Source: Campylobacter sp. RM16187
GTDB lineage: Bacteria; Campylobacterota; Campylobacteria; Campylobacterales; Campylobacteraceae
Assembly (NCBI RefSeq): GCF_025319965.1
Contig: NZ_CP012549.1
Span: 868,001 to 932,000, forward strand
Direction: 5' to 3'
Length of the DNA stretch: 64,000 bases
The notes under the pieces were generated by a model. The model was not told the DNA's origin. It made no database searches and saw only the letters and a list, made by a program, of their open reading frames with translations. Numbering within the stretch: position 1 is the first letter of the stretch; every line of letters begins with the position of its first letter. Below are positions 7,270-15,448 of the stretch, piece by piece. A program made the position numbers and the translations under genes.

Positions 7270-7280
7270 AGGAGTCTATT

Positions 7281-7481
7281 ATGCAAAGTGATTTTATAAC
7301 AAGGGCGCAAGCTCAGGAGATTTTAAAATGTAGTGTAAGCACTCTATGGAGGCTTTGCAAGGCTGGCAAGATCAAAAAATTTCAAAGATCTTCAAAACTA
7401 AACCTTTACTCTAGATCGGACATTAATGCTTTTATTCAAAGCACTCAAGATTATTCAGCCAATCAGCCCACCACTGCATAA
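7281..7481 (+). CDS. AlpA/excisionase-like helix-turn-helix protein (66 aa)
   Basis: The ATG follows a strong AAAGGAG site. Residues 6-52 form a MerR-like HTH_17 domain (ITRAQAQEILKCSVSTLWRL, then RSDINAFIQ), typical of AlpA regulators and excisionases of integrative elements. Located tail to tail with the integrase, it is a good candidate for the directionality factor or integrase activator. The last 50 bases overlap the integrase coding sequence on the opposite strand. Confidence 0.75.
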   Translation: MQSDFITRAQAQEILKCSVSTLWRLCKAGKIKKFQRSSKLNLYSRSDINAFIQSTQDYSANQPTTA

Positions 7482-8631
7482 GCCCTCGCATTAAAGGCAT
7501 ATAATTAGCCCTGTTATATGCCTCTCTTATCTTGTCTTTCTCTTTGTGTGCTAGGCATCTTTCTATAACATCTGGGCTAAATCCGTGAATATGAGCATTT
7601 TCATTTGTAATTGTGCTAAACATAGCCCTAAAGCCATGAGATACTATTTCGTCTTTACTAAAGCCCATGCGCCTAAGAGCCAAATTCAAAGTGTTTTCGC
7701 TCATAAATTTGCCGTTTTTAATACTAGGAAATAAAAAATCATTTGGTAAAGTGTTACTTTTATACTCATTTAATAGCTTAATTGCTTGCTTTGATAGCGG
7801 AAGAGTAAAAGTTTCACGCATTTTCATCTTTTCGCTTGAAATTTGCCATATGCCATTTTCAAAATCAAACTCATCCCATCTTGCGCTTCTTATATTAAAT
7901 GGTCTAACAGCAGTATATATGGCAAGTTTTAGAGCGAATTTAGTTTTTATATCTCCATTGTAATTATTAACGGCTATTAGTAGTCTTTTGATGTCATCAT
8001 GGCTGGTAAGTGTTGAGAAATTTTTAACCTTGCCTGATTTGAATGTGTATTGATAGTTGATGTCGGATATGATGTTATGGCTTACTTTATCTACTCCAAC
8101 GGCGTATCGCCATATCTGAGAGCAAAGCATATAAATTCTATTCATAGTTTCAAAATGCCCTGTCTTTTCTATCTTTCTTAAAATGCTGATAATGTCCGCT
8201 TTTGTTATATCGTTAATCTCTTTGGAGCCTAAAAACGGGAAAAGATGCCTTTCAAGCCTTATAATTTGTTTATCAAGTGTAGTTTTAGCGACTTTTGTAG
8301 CTTTGATGTTTAACCACTCCATAGCTATACTTTTAAGTGTCGTATCTGATGAGGTCTTGATGATGAGCGGGTCATCTCCGCTTGCAATCTGCTTTAGAAG
8401 CTCCATTTTGCGCTCTCTTGCTTCGGCAAGACTAAGAGTAGGGTATTCGCCTAGAGCCATTCGCCTGATTTTTTGAGTTATCGGGCTTTTAAACTCGAAA
8501 GCAAAATATTTACGCCCGATTGGTGTTACAAATAGGTATAAATTTTTGCCGTCCGATTTCTTATACTCTTTTTCTTTTGGTTTTAGTGACTTTATTAGCT
8601 TATCTGTTAGCGGAGCGTTTATTTTAGGCAT
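7432..8631 (-). CDS. int: Tyrosine recombinase/integrase, P4 type
   Basis: The 399-residue protein has an N-terminal DUF4102 arm-binding domain (residues 6-90, with GEYPTLSLAEARERK), a central SAM-like core-binding domain (about 100-185) and a C-terminal catalytic domain. Visible catalytic residues are R243 (AVRPFN), H332 and R335 (HGFR), H362 (AHKE) and the nucleophile Y372. All are intact. The gene starts about 195 bases from the 3' end of a tRNA-Leu gene, the expected target. It is transcribed away from the tRNA into the element. The protein should catalyse integration and excision at the tRNA 3' end. Confidence 0.92.
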   Translation of the reverse strand: MPKINAPLTDKLIKSLKPKEKEYKKSDGKNLYLFVTPIGRKYFAFEFKSPITQKIRRMALGEYPTLSLAEARERKMELLKQIASGDDPLIIKTSSDTTLKSIAMEWLNIKATKVAKTTLDKQIIRLERHLFPFLGSKEINDITKADIISILRKIEKTGHFETMNRIYMLCSQIWRYAVGVDKVSHNIISDINYQYTFKSGKVKNFSTLTSHDDIKRLLIAVNNYNGDIKTKFALKLAIYTAVRPFNIRSARWDEFDFENGIWQISSEKMKMRETFTLPLSKQAIKLLNEYKSNTLPNDFLFPSIKNGKFMSENTLNLALRRMGFSKDEIVSHGFRAMFSTITNENAHIHGFSPDVIERCLAHKEKDKIREAYNRANYMPLMRGLMQWWADWLNNLECFE

Positions 8632-8638
8632 TGTTACT

Positions 8639-8690
8639 CTTTTTACGGATTATTTTTGATATTTTATAAAAACTCCGTTAAAAACTCCGT
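8639..8690. repeat. 12-bp tandem repeat plus inverted partial copy upstream of int
   Basis: TAAAAACTCCGT occurs twice in perfect tandem at 8667-8678 and 8679-8690. TTTTTACGGA, an inverted partial copy, lies at 8639-8648 right at the int start. Repeats between an integrase gene and its core site are often arm-type binding sites for the integrase or operators for excisionase. The assignment to either is inference. Confidence 0.55.
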
Positions 8691-8826
8691 AAAAAAATCT
8701 GGCAAGAGATGAAAAAAGATGAAATAAAATGATTAAATATGAAAATGTATTTTTAACAAAACAGCGTATTTTAGGGGCTTATTTGAAACAAAATGAAAAG
8801 ATGTGAAATGTTTTGGAAAGTATAAA

Positions 8827-8913
8827 TGGTGCCCGAGGTCGGACTCGAACCGACACAAGGTTGCCCTTACCAGATTTTGAGTCTGGCGCGTCTACCAGTT
8901 TCACCACTCGGGC
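8827..8913 (-). tRNA. tRNA-Leu (anticodon CAA)
   Basis: The reverse strand folds as a class II tRNA. The acceptor stem GCCCGAG pairs with CTCGGGC, the anticodon stem-loop CCAGA-CTCAAAA-TCTGG gives anticodon CAA, the variable arm is long, the T arm is GGTTCGAGTCC-like, and 3' CCA is encoded. The element's integrase lies just beyond the 3' end, so the 3' half of this gene probably forms the attachment core. Confidence 0.97.
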
Positions 8914-8926
8914 CAAAAAGAATTGT

Positions 8927-8932
8927 ATTTTA
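8927..8932 (-). promoter_or_regulatory. Candidate -10 box (TAAAAT) for tRNA-Leu
   Basis: TAAAAT reads leftward 14 bases upstream of the tRNA 5' end, in an AT-rich upstream stretch. This is the right place for a vegetative promoter -10 element. Confidence 0.45.
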
Positions 8933-8993
8933 CCTAAAAGAGATAAAAGATATATTAAATTTTGAAAGAATATTTAAAATTTTGGATAAATAA

Positions 8994-9013
8994 GAAGCTC
9001 CGCAAGGAGCTTC
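8994..9013 (-). terminator. Hairpin downstream of hup
   Basis: GAAGCTCC and GGAGCTTC form a perfect 8-bp stem with a GCAA/TTGC tetraloop, 12 bases past the HU stop codon at 9026. The following leftward sequence TTATTTATCC is only moderately T-rich. It probably ends the HU transcript before the tRNA promoter. Confidence 0.65.
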
Positions 9014-9025
9014 TATGAAAAGAAA

Positions 9026-9328
9026 TTATTTCTTTTTGCCTTTTTTGCCAGCACCAGCCACAACTGCTTCTTTCAGCTTTTTGCCAACTTTAAATTTGAC
9101 CGCTTTACTAGCAGGTACATCAATAACTTTCTTAGTTCCTGGAACTCTAGCTTTTCTTGCAGCTCTATCAGCTGTGCTAAAAGTACCAAAACCTATGAAG
9201 CTAACGCTACCGCCAGCAGTAAGAGCTTCTTTGATTGTCTCTAGAGCGGCATCAACAGCTTTTAGAGAATCTTTTTTTGAAAGACCAGCCTTTTCGGCGA
9301 CAGCTTGAATAAATTCAGCTTTTTTCAT
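9026..9328 (-). CDS. hup: DNA-binding protein HU
   Basis: The 100-residue protein is a complete HU/IHF-family nucleoid protein. The dimerisation helices (MKKAEFIQAVAEKAGLSKKD) are followed by the GFGTF turn and the beta arm with RKARVPGTKKVIDVPAS, including the DNA-intercalating proline. The C-terminus carries a short extra Lys/Gly tail (GAGKKGKKK) beyond the standard 90 residues. It bends and compacts DNA and often assists site-specific recombination, possibly including that of the adjacent element. The ribosome binding site is AAAAGGATGGTT. Confidence 0.96.
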   Translation of the reverse strand: MKKAEFIQAVAEKAGLSKKDSLKAVDAALETIKEALTAGGSVSFIGFGTFSTADRAARKARVPGTKKVIDVPASKAVKFKVGKKLKEAVVAGAGKKGKKK

Positions 9329-9360
9329 AGAACCATCCTTTTAAGAAGTGATATATAGGC

Positions 9361-9366
9361 ATTTTA
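9361..9366 (-). promoter_or_regulatory. Candidate -10 box (TAAAAT) for hup
   Basis: TTGTAAAAT reads leftward about 35 bases upstream of the HU start, preceded by a T-rich stretch as is typical of Campylobacter vegetative promoters. Confidence 0.45.
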
Positions 9367-9448
9367 CAACGTTTTTTGAAAAAAAACAATAGTTTTGAAA
9401 CCTAAATTTCATTAAAAAATGTAGTTTTTTATAAAAAAAGTGAATTTT

Positions 9449-10186
9449 TTATAAAATTTGCATATAAAACTCATTTTTGAATCCATTTTTTTTGATATCA
9501 ATTAGCATTAAATTCTCTAAATTTAATTTGCTTAGTTCGTCAATTGTTTCAATCCTTGCTTTTGCTATTTCTCTTAAAATAATTCCTCGGTAAGCTTTGG
9601 CATAATGGCTTACGACTTTGCCGTTTTTTATAAATTTAAAAGTCGTAAAAGGCTTTTTTATTTCATAAAATTTTTCATAAAATTCAGCTCTTAAGTCTAG
9701 TATGTCATCATCTTTGAGCCAGTTATCTATTGCTAAGGAAAAATGTTCTTTATAAAATTTTTCAATATTTAATTTGTCTATTTTTTCTCCCTGCTTTAGT
9801 TTATACTCACAAATTTCATCTCCAGCCAAAATGCCTCCGAATAAATTTGAGAATATCATTACGTTTTTATCGATAAAATTTTGAGCTTTAGTGTCTAAAT
9901 TTTTATAGTTTAAGTGCTTGTAGGCTACGCCTTCGTATCTTAAAACAGCTTTTATAGCACTTTTTTTAAAAATATCCTCTCTTAAATTTTCGCACTCTTC
10001 TAAATTTTTAAGTCCGAATAGCTTTGATAGTTCGCTTGTTGTAGCTCTTTTTAAAAATTCATTGTATTGATTTAAAATTTCAATCCTTAGATCATATAGC
10101 TCTGGAAATATAAAGCTATTTTTGTCTATAAATTTATTTGATTTTACGGCACTTTTTGCCTCGCTTGGAGAGAATAAAATTTTCAT
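9449..10186 (-). CDS. yaaA: YaaA family peroxide stress protein (UPF0246)
   Basis: The 245-residue product begins MKILFSPSEAK, the family's characteristic N-terminus. It has the conserved YEGVAYKHL, NLFGGILAGDEI and SHYAKAYRGIILREIA-type segments of YaaA (DUF328). In E. coli YaaA lowers intracellular free iron during hydrogen peroxide stress and binds DNA. It is a single gene between hup and flgL, divergent from flgL. Length is close to the usual 250. Function by family; the biochemical activity is not defined. Confidence 0.85.
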   Translation of the reverse strand: MKILFSPSEAKSAVKSNKFIDKNSFIFPELYDLRIEILNQYNEFLKRATTSELSKLFGLKNLEECENLREDIFKKSAIKAVLRYEGVAYKHLNYKNLDTKAQNFIDKNVMIFSNLFGGILAGDEICEYKLKQGEKIDKLNIEKFYKEHFSLAIDNWLKDDDILDLRAEFYEKFYEIKKPFTTFKFIKNGKVVSHYAKAYRGIILREIAKARIETIDELSKLNLENLMLIDIKKNGFKNEFYMQIL

Positions 10187-10270
10187 AACCGCCTCGATAA
10201 AAGTAAAATTTTAAAGCCTAATAATACTCTAAACTAAATAAATTTTTAAATTTGACGATAATTCATGAAT

Positions 10271-10286
10271 TGGAACTTAAATTGCT
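10271..10286 (+). promoter_or_regulatory. Sigma-54 promoter of flgL
   Basis: TGGAAC-N5-TTGCT, with the GG at 10272-10273 and the GC at 10284-10285 separated by exactly 10 bases, matches the -24/-12 consensus (TGGCAC-N5-TTGCW) with one mismatch. It lies 34 bases upstream of flgL. Campylobacter hook and hook-associated genes are commonly RpoN/FlgR-dependent. Confidence 0.8.
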
Positions 10287-10319
10287 TCTAAAAGTTTATA
10301 GAAATATTAGGATATAGAT

Positions 10320-12572
10320 ATGCGTATTACCAATCAACTAATGAAATTTAACGATACATACAACTACCAAGTAAATATGAAGGAACTTTATAGGCTAAAT
10401 ACTCAAATTTCAAGCGGATTAAAGATACAAAATTCATTTGAAGATAGCAGTATTTATAATGATGGCATGAGGCTTGATTATGAGGTTGCAACGCTAAATC
10501 AAGTTCAAGACGCGACCTCTAAGGCTGGCAGTTTTTCTCTTAATACGGATAAAGCTTTAAAAGAATTTAAAGAAAAACTTGAACTGTTTAAAACAAAGCT
10601 TGTTCAGGCCGGAAATGAACATCATTCAAAAACTTCAAGAGAGGCTTTGGCAAATGATCTACAAGGCATAAAAAACCATCTTGTAAATATCGCAAACACA
10701 TCTATAAATGGGCAGTTTTTATTTTCTGGAAGCGCTATTAATACAAAGCCGATAAATGGCACTACAAATCAGTATTTTGGAAATTCTCAAGAGATGAGAG
10801 TGGTCGGAGGCTCACAGGTTAAGCTGGCTTATAACATGCCAGGAGAAGAGTTATTTCTAGGTAGAGATGGTGATTATAACAAGCATATAAGCACAAATGT
10901 AATGCTAACCGATCAAAGCGTTTTAAATAGACATGATAATATAAAATATCTGAACGAAGAGAGCAAGATCAGAAATATGATCGGTTTTAACTATGTTAAG
11001 GATGAAAAAACTCTATCCGATTTGGATTTTGGCGGACCTAATGCAAAATCATTTCAAAATACGACATTTTATCTACAGGGTAAAAAGCCTGACGGAACAA
11101 CTTTTACAAGTAAATTTCAAATGACAGCTGACGCTTCCATAAAAGATCTCATGGAAAAAATCGGAACCGAATACGGAAATACTCCAAATAATAGAGTTGT
11201 AGATGTCACGATAAATAACGAAGGGCAATTTAATATCAAAGATCTATCAAAAGGAAATCAGGTAATAGATTTTCATATGATAGGCGTTACAAGAAAATTA
11301 GATAACGAGCAAGCTCTGACCACTGCCAATATCAATACAGCTTCTAATCATTTTAATCCTACTAATAGTCTTGAAGACTTAGAAGCTATGGTAAATGCAA
11401 ATCCAAATGACTTTGTAGTAACGGAATTTGTTAAAAGCAATTACAATGATATAAATGGTAATCAAACCAATGCCTTTGATTATGATAGGGTGAAATTTAA
11501 AAATGACGGCAGGCATGTCGTAGGTACTGTTTCTCAGATCGCAAGAAAAAGTGGAGAATTTGCGACAGATAATACTACATTAAGTGAAGTTGCCGGAACT
11601 GAAAAATTATACAATGGCGAAAGCAGAAAATATAATATTGATGGACAATCTTTGCAGATGAGTATCAAGTCAAAGCATGGTGGAAAATATACTGTGTCTA
11701 TGACATTTAGCCTAAATGGATTAAATCCAAATTTCACTATAAAGGGAACAATGCCCGATGGTGCAGCAGTAAACTATAATACTCCTGTGTGGGATAGTGT
11801 ATATAATCCTGTTACAGATAGTATAGATGGCGTTAGAACTCACGCAAAAGATGTAACTTTTAGACAACTTAATGATATTATCTCTTTTGTAGTTAACGAC
11901 AATATACCAAATCCTGATGCCATAGTTAATCCTCCAGGATTAACTCAGCTTGAGAAATCTTTTTTAGCCTATCAGCAATCCATTAAAGACGCTCAAGGTA
12001 GCGTAGAGGTAAATATGGATCATAGAGGAAGAATTAAGATAACCGATAAGCAAAATACAAATACTCCTATTGAGGTTGCTATTTTTGATAGAAGAAATTC
12101 GGATATTTTTGCCGGTGATAGCACCGGTAATACTCCGGCTACTTCTCAAGGAGTTGGCTCTGTTTTTACTTTTTCTGCGAATAACGCACTTGATATAGAC
12201 GTGCCAAGCGTGGATATATTTAGCGATCTTGACAATATGATAGAGGCTGTAAGACTAGGACAGTATCGTGCCGATTCAAATGGACCAGATCCTAGAAATT
12301 CTGGAATCCAAGGCGCAATAGAGAGGATAGATCATATATTTGATCACGTAAATAAGCTACATACCAAGGTAGGTGCTCTTTCTAACTCATTAAAAGACAC
12401 AAATACAAGAGCAAGCATACTATCGGTAAATGTTAAAACAGTAAAATCAGAGATAGTAGATGCCGACTATGGAGAGACTTATATGCATCTTATGCAAAAA
12501 ATGATGTCATATCAAGCTATGTTGCAATCTGTTGCAAAGGTTAATCAGCTAACTCTATTAAACTATATGTAA
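10320..12572 (+). CDS. flgL: Flagellar hook-associated protein FlgL (HAP3)
   Basis: The 750-residue protein has the flagellin-like N-terminal helix (MRITNQLMKFNDTYNYQ, LYRLNTQISSGLKIQNSFED) and C-terminal helix (TNTRASILSVNVKTVKSEIV, then DADYGETYMHLMQKMMSYQA). These pack in the D0/D1 core. The large middle region is much longer than in enterobacterial FlgL (about 317 aa), as in other Campylobacter. It forms the junction between the hook-side HAP1 and the flagellin filament. It is a single-gene unit behind a sigma-54 promoter and is followed by a candidate ftsK promoter. Confidence 0.92.
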   Translation: MRITNQLMKFNDTYNYQVNMKELYRLNTQISSGLKIQNSFEDSSIYNDGMRLDYEVATLNQVQDATSKAGSFSLNTDKALKEFKEKLELFKTKLVQAGNEHHSKTSREALANDLQGIKNHLVNIANTSINGQFLFSGSAINTKPINGTTNQYFGNSQEMRVVGGSQVKLAYNMPGEELFLGRDGDYNKHISTNVMLTDQSVLNRHDNIKYLNEESKIRNMIGFNYVKDEKTLSDLDFGGPNAKSFQNTTFYLQGKKPDGTTFTSKFQMTADASIKDLMEKIGTEYGNTPNNRVVDVTINNEGQFNIKDLSKGNQVIDFHMIGVTRKLDNEQALTTANINTASNHFNPTNSLEDLEAMVNANPNDFVVTEFVKSNYNDINGNQTNAFDYDRVKFKNDGRHVVGTVSQIARKSGEFATDNTTLSEVAGTEKLYNGESRKYNIDGQSLQMSIKSKHGGKYTVSMTFSLNGLNPNFTIKGTMPDGAAVNYNTPVWDSVYNPVTDSIDGVRTHAKDVTFRQLNDIISFVVNDNIPNPDAIVNPPGLTQLEKSFLAYQQSIKDAQGSVEVNMDHRGRIKITDKQNTNTPIEVAIFDRRNSDIFAGDSTGNTPATSQGVGSVFTFSANNALDIDVPSVDIFSDLDNMIEAVRLGQYRADSNGPDPRNSGIQGAIERIDHIFDHVNKLHTKVGALSNSLKDTNTRASILSVNVKTVKSEIVDADYGETYMHLMQKMMSYQAMLQSVAKVNQLTLLNYM

Positions 12573-12580
12573 AAATACGC

Positions 12581-12586
12581 TATAAT
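12581..12586 (+). promoter_or_regulatory. Candidate -10 box (TATAAT) for ftsK
   Basis: TACGCTATAAT lies just after the flgL stop and 15-25 bases upstream of an AAAGGA ribosome binding site (12599-12604). It would give a short leader for ftsK. Confidence 0.5.
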
Positions 12587-12652
12587 CAGGCTTTTTATAA
12601 AGGATTTAAAATTTTAAGAGAGTCGATTTTAGTTGTTGTTATATGTTTTTTA

Positions 12653-14722
12653 ATGTTTTTTGGAGTTGCTACCATAGCTCCTGATGCAAATTTTGTAGGG
12701 AGCTTTGGTAAAATTTTAGGTGAAACAAACTTTAAACTGTTTGGATTTATCGGCTATATTTACCCTTTTGTTTTTATCTTTTTTGCTTACTATATTTGTA
12801 AATTCGTAAAAAATCTTGATTGGGATTTGGCGCAAATAGTTTCTGGAGTTATACTTTTATTTTTTGCGTTTTTGATGTTTCAGGCTAATTCAAACTCCGA
12901 TTATGGCGGTCTTATTGGTAATTTTGCGATTTTAGCTTTAAAGGATATCATCGGAGTTATAGGCACATGGGTTTTTATAGCTATGATTTTCATTTTGGCT
13001 TTTGGACTTATTGCTCAAGAGAATATAGTGATAATACTAAAAAGAGCCTTTGTGGAACCTACAAAAAAAGAGCCTAAAAATTTAGCACAAGCTCAATATA
13101 AAGAGCCAAAACCGATTGCAAAAAAGAAAAAATGTGAAAATATAGAAAATTTAAACCAAGATGAAACAAAGCAGAATTTATCTGGATATGATGAGATTTT
13201 GGATTGTGAAGAAAAAACGCAAATTTCTACTATAAATGGAGTTGAGATTTTAAATGAGGTAGTGGAAAACAAAAAGCTACTAGACGAGCTTGATAAGGGT
13301 AAGGTAGAAAAACCAAAGGATTTTGAGCTTCCACCGCTTAAATTTCTAAACGATCCCCCAAAGCGTTCACATAATATAAATGAGGTTGAGATTGATCAGA
13401 AAATTTCAGATCTTTTGGATAAACTTCGCAAATTTAAGATAGATGGTGATGTGGTTCGCACCTACACCGGCCCTATTGTAACTACATTCGAGTTTCGTTT
13501 GGCTCCACATATAAAAGTAAGTAAGATTTTGACCTTGCAAGATGATATTGCTATGGCTCTTCGCGCCCAAACAATACGTATTCAAGCGCCAATTCCTGGC
13601 AAAGACGTAATAGGTATTGAGGTGCCAAACCAAAATATAGAAACAATATATTTAAAAGAAATTTTAGATAGTGAAATTTATAAAAATGCCTCAAGCCCTC
13701 TAACTATCGCGCTTGGCAAGGATATAGTGGGGGCGCCTTTCGTAACAGATCTTAAAAAGCTTCCTCATCTTCTTATAGCAGGAACCACAGGAAGCGGTAA
13801 GAGTGTGGGCATAAACGCCATGCTTTTAAGTTTGCTTTACAGAAATAGTCCGCAGACCTTACGCCTTATGATGATAGATCCTAAGATGCTTGAATTTAGC
13901 ATCTATAATGATATTCCACACCTCTTAACACCGGTTATTACTCAGTCTAAGCAGGCTATAACAGCACTTGCAAATATGGTCTCTGAAATGGAGCGTAGAT
14001 ATACGATAATGAGCCATACTCGTACTAAAAATATCGAAAGCTACAATGAGAAGATGAAAGCAGAAGGCGGAGAGCAGCTGCCATATATAGTTGTTATAAT
14101 AGATGAGTTAGCAGATCTTATGATGACAAGCGGTAAGGATGTGGAAATATATATCGGTCGCCTGGCTCAAATGGCAAGAGCTAGCGGAATACACCTTATA
14201 GTGGCTACTCAGCGTCCAAGTGTGGATGTGGTAACGGGACTTATAAAGGCAAATTTGCCAAGTCGCATTAGTTATAGGGTAGGGCAAAGAGTAGACAGTA
14301 AGGTCATTCTTGATCAAATGGGTGCCGAAAGCTTGCTTGGACGAGGCGACATGTTGTTTACTCCTCCTGGAAGCCCGGGTATCATACGTCTGCACGCACC
14401 TTTTGCAAGTGAAAAAGAGATAGAAAAGATAGTGGAATTTCTAAAAGCTCAACAAGATGTCGTATATGATGATAGATTTTTAGCTGAAAATGGCACGGAA
14501 GGAGTCGGTTCTACTTCTAGCGGAGCTATTGGCAGTGGCGAACTAGACGAGCTATATGATGAAGCCAAAGAGATTGTATTGAGCGAACAAAAGACATCCA
14601 TAAGCTACTTGCAGCGCCGCCTTAAAATAGGTTACAACAGGGCTGCTACTATAATAGAACAGATGGAGCAAATGGGTGTGCTAAGCCCTGTAAATGCCAA
14701 AGGGCAAAGGGATATTTTATAA
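12653..14722 (+). CDS. ftsK: DNA translocase FtsK
   Basis: The protein has N-terminal membrane segments (three or four in the first 120 residues), a linker of about 150 residues, then the motor. Walker A GTTGSGKS is at residues 377-384 and Walker B VVIIDELADLMM follows. The C-terminal gamma winged helix is at about 620-689 (SISYLQRRLKIGYNRAATII). It pumps chromosome ends at the division septum and activates XerH-type dimer resolution. The only in-frame ATG is at 12653, inside the first hydrophobic segment and without a ribosome binding site. The frame is open further upstream. The AAAGGA at 12599-12604 points to a start near 12611, where the codon is ATT. The gene is convergent with truA, two bases apart. 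Confidence 0.93.
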   Translation: MFFGVATIAPDANFVGSFGKILGETNFKLFGFIGYIYPFVFIFFAYYICKFVKNLDWDLAQIVSGVILLFFAFLMFQANSNSDYGGLIGNFAILALKDIIGVIGTWVFIAMIFILAFGLIAQENIVIILKRAFVEPTKKEPKNLAQAQYKEPKPIAKKKKCENIENLNQDETKQNLSGYDEILDCEEKTQISTINGVEILNEVVENKKLLDELDKGKVEKPKDFELPPLKFLNDPPKRSHNINEVEIDQKISDLLDKLRKFKIDGDVVRTYTGPIVTTFEFRLAPHIKVSKILTLQDDIAMALRAQTIRIQAPIPGKDVIGIEVPNQNIETIYLKEILDSEIYKNASSPLTIALGKDIVGAPFVTDLKKLPHLLIAGTTGSGKSVGINAMLLSLLYRNSPQTLRLMMIDPKMLEFSIYNDIPHLLTPVITQSKQAITALANMVSEMERRYTIMSHTRTKNIESYNEKMKAEGGEQLPYIVVIIDELADLMMTSGKDVEIYIGRLAQMARASGIHLIVATQRPSVDVVTGLIKANLPSRISYRVGQRVDSKVILDQMGAESLLGRGDMLFTPPGSPGIIRLHAPFASEKEIEKIVEFLKAQQDVVYDDRFLAENGTEGVGSTSSGAIGSGELDELYDEAKEIVLSEQKTSISYLQRRLKIGYNRAATIIEQMEQMGVLSPVNAKGQRDIL

Positions 14723-14724
14723 TT

Positions 14725-15447
14725 TTAGTAAAAAACTCTATTTAGATAAAGTCCGTTTGGTGGGGCGGGTATTCGCGTAAGAGGTTGTTTGTCTTGTAGG
14801 GCTAAATTTATTAAATCTGCTCCATTTTCTAGCCTTAAAGCCTTTAGTATCGTAGCCACCATTAGACGAATTTGAGCGCGTAAAAAACCGTTAGCCTTAA
14901 AAACTATAATGGTCTTTTCTTTATAAGAGTAGCAAAATGCTTTAGTTATAGTGCGAACAGGACTTTTTGTATCGCTTCCAACTTTCATAAATGCGCTAAA
15001 ATCATGCTCGCCTATAAAAAGTGCTAAAAGCTTATTTGTCTTATCTATATCAAATTTTGGCAAAAATGTCTGATATTGACTTAAAAAAGGGCTAAAATCT
15101 CCATGATTTATAATATATCTATACTGCCTAAATTTAGCATTATATCGGGGATGAAAGTTATCATCAACTCTTAAAATTTTTTTTATATGAATATGCGGGT
15201 GAGCGTGGCGATTTATTAGATCGGCCAGTCTTTTAAAGTCTTTAAAATGATCTCCGCATCTAACGCTTGCAACTTGATTATTGGCGTGTACGTCTTTATC
15301 GGTTCTAGAGCTTGATGTGATCTTGTCAAAGATTCCAACATGGGCTAAGGCTATACCGAGTTCATCTTCTACTCCGTTTTCGTGCGGTTGTGTTTGAGAT
15401 CCTTGAAATTTGGAGCCATCGTAGCTAAATATTAGTTTTATTTTCAA
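14725..15447 (-). CDS. truA: tRNA pseudouridine synthase A
   Basis: The 240-residue enzyme contains the catalytic Asp in SSRTDKDVHANNQVAS (family motif RTDxGVHA), followed by the PRYNAKFRQYRYIINHGD segment and FLRAQIRLMVATI. TruA makes pseudouridine at positions 38-40 of tRNA anticodon arms. It is the last gene of the leftward glmU-truA operon, with one base between it and the upstream permease gene. Confidence 0.93.
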   Translation of the reverse strand: MKIKLIFSYDGSKFQGSQTQPHENGVEDELGIALAHVGIFDKITSSSRTDKDVHANNQVASVRCGDHFKDFKRLADLINRHAHPHIHIKKILRVDDNFHPRYNAKFRQYRYIINHGDFSPFLSQYQTFLPKFDIDKTNKLLALFIGEHDFSAFMKVGSDTKSPVRTITKAFCYSYKEKTIIVFKANGFLRAQIRLMVATILKALRLENGADLINLALQDKQPLTRIPAPPNGLYLNRVFY

Positions 15448-15448
15448 T

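Larger units (their letters stand above)
1..8830. mobile_element. Integrated element (right part), inserted at tRNA-Leu; left end outside window
   Basis: A block of small, closely packed genes of phage or plasmid type lies between the window edge and a tRNA-Leu gene. It includes a replication initiator, split SSB, DNA methyltransferase, SNF2-like helicase, AntA/KilAC antirepressor, AlpA-like HTH protein and tyrosine integrase. The integrase gene lies beside the 3' end of the tRNA, the usual layout for elements that integrate into tRNA genes. I found no second copy of the tRNA 3' end inside the window, so the other attachment site must lie to the left. No capsid, tail, coat or Zot-like gene is visible, so phage, satellite or plasmid-like element cannot be decided. 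The right boundary is inferred from the tRNA 3' end. Confidence 0.8.

Noticed and set aside
8827-8913. Search for a duplicate of the tRNA 3' end to mark the second attachment site
   Set aside because: No second copy was found in 1-8600, so the other end must lie outside the window.
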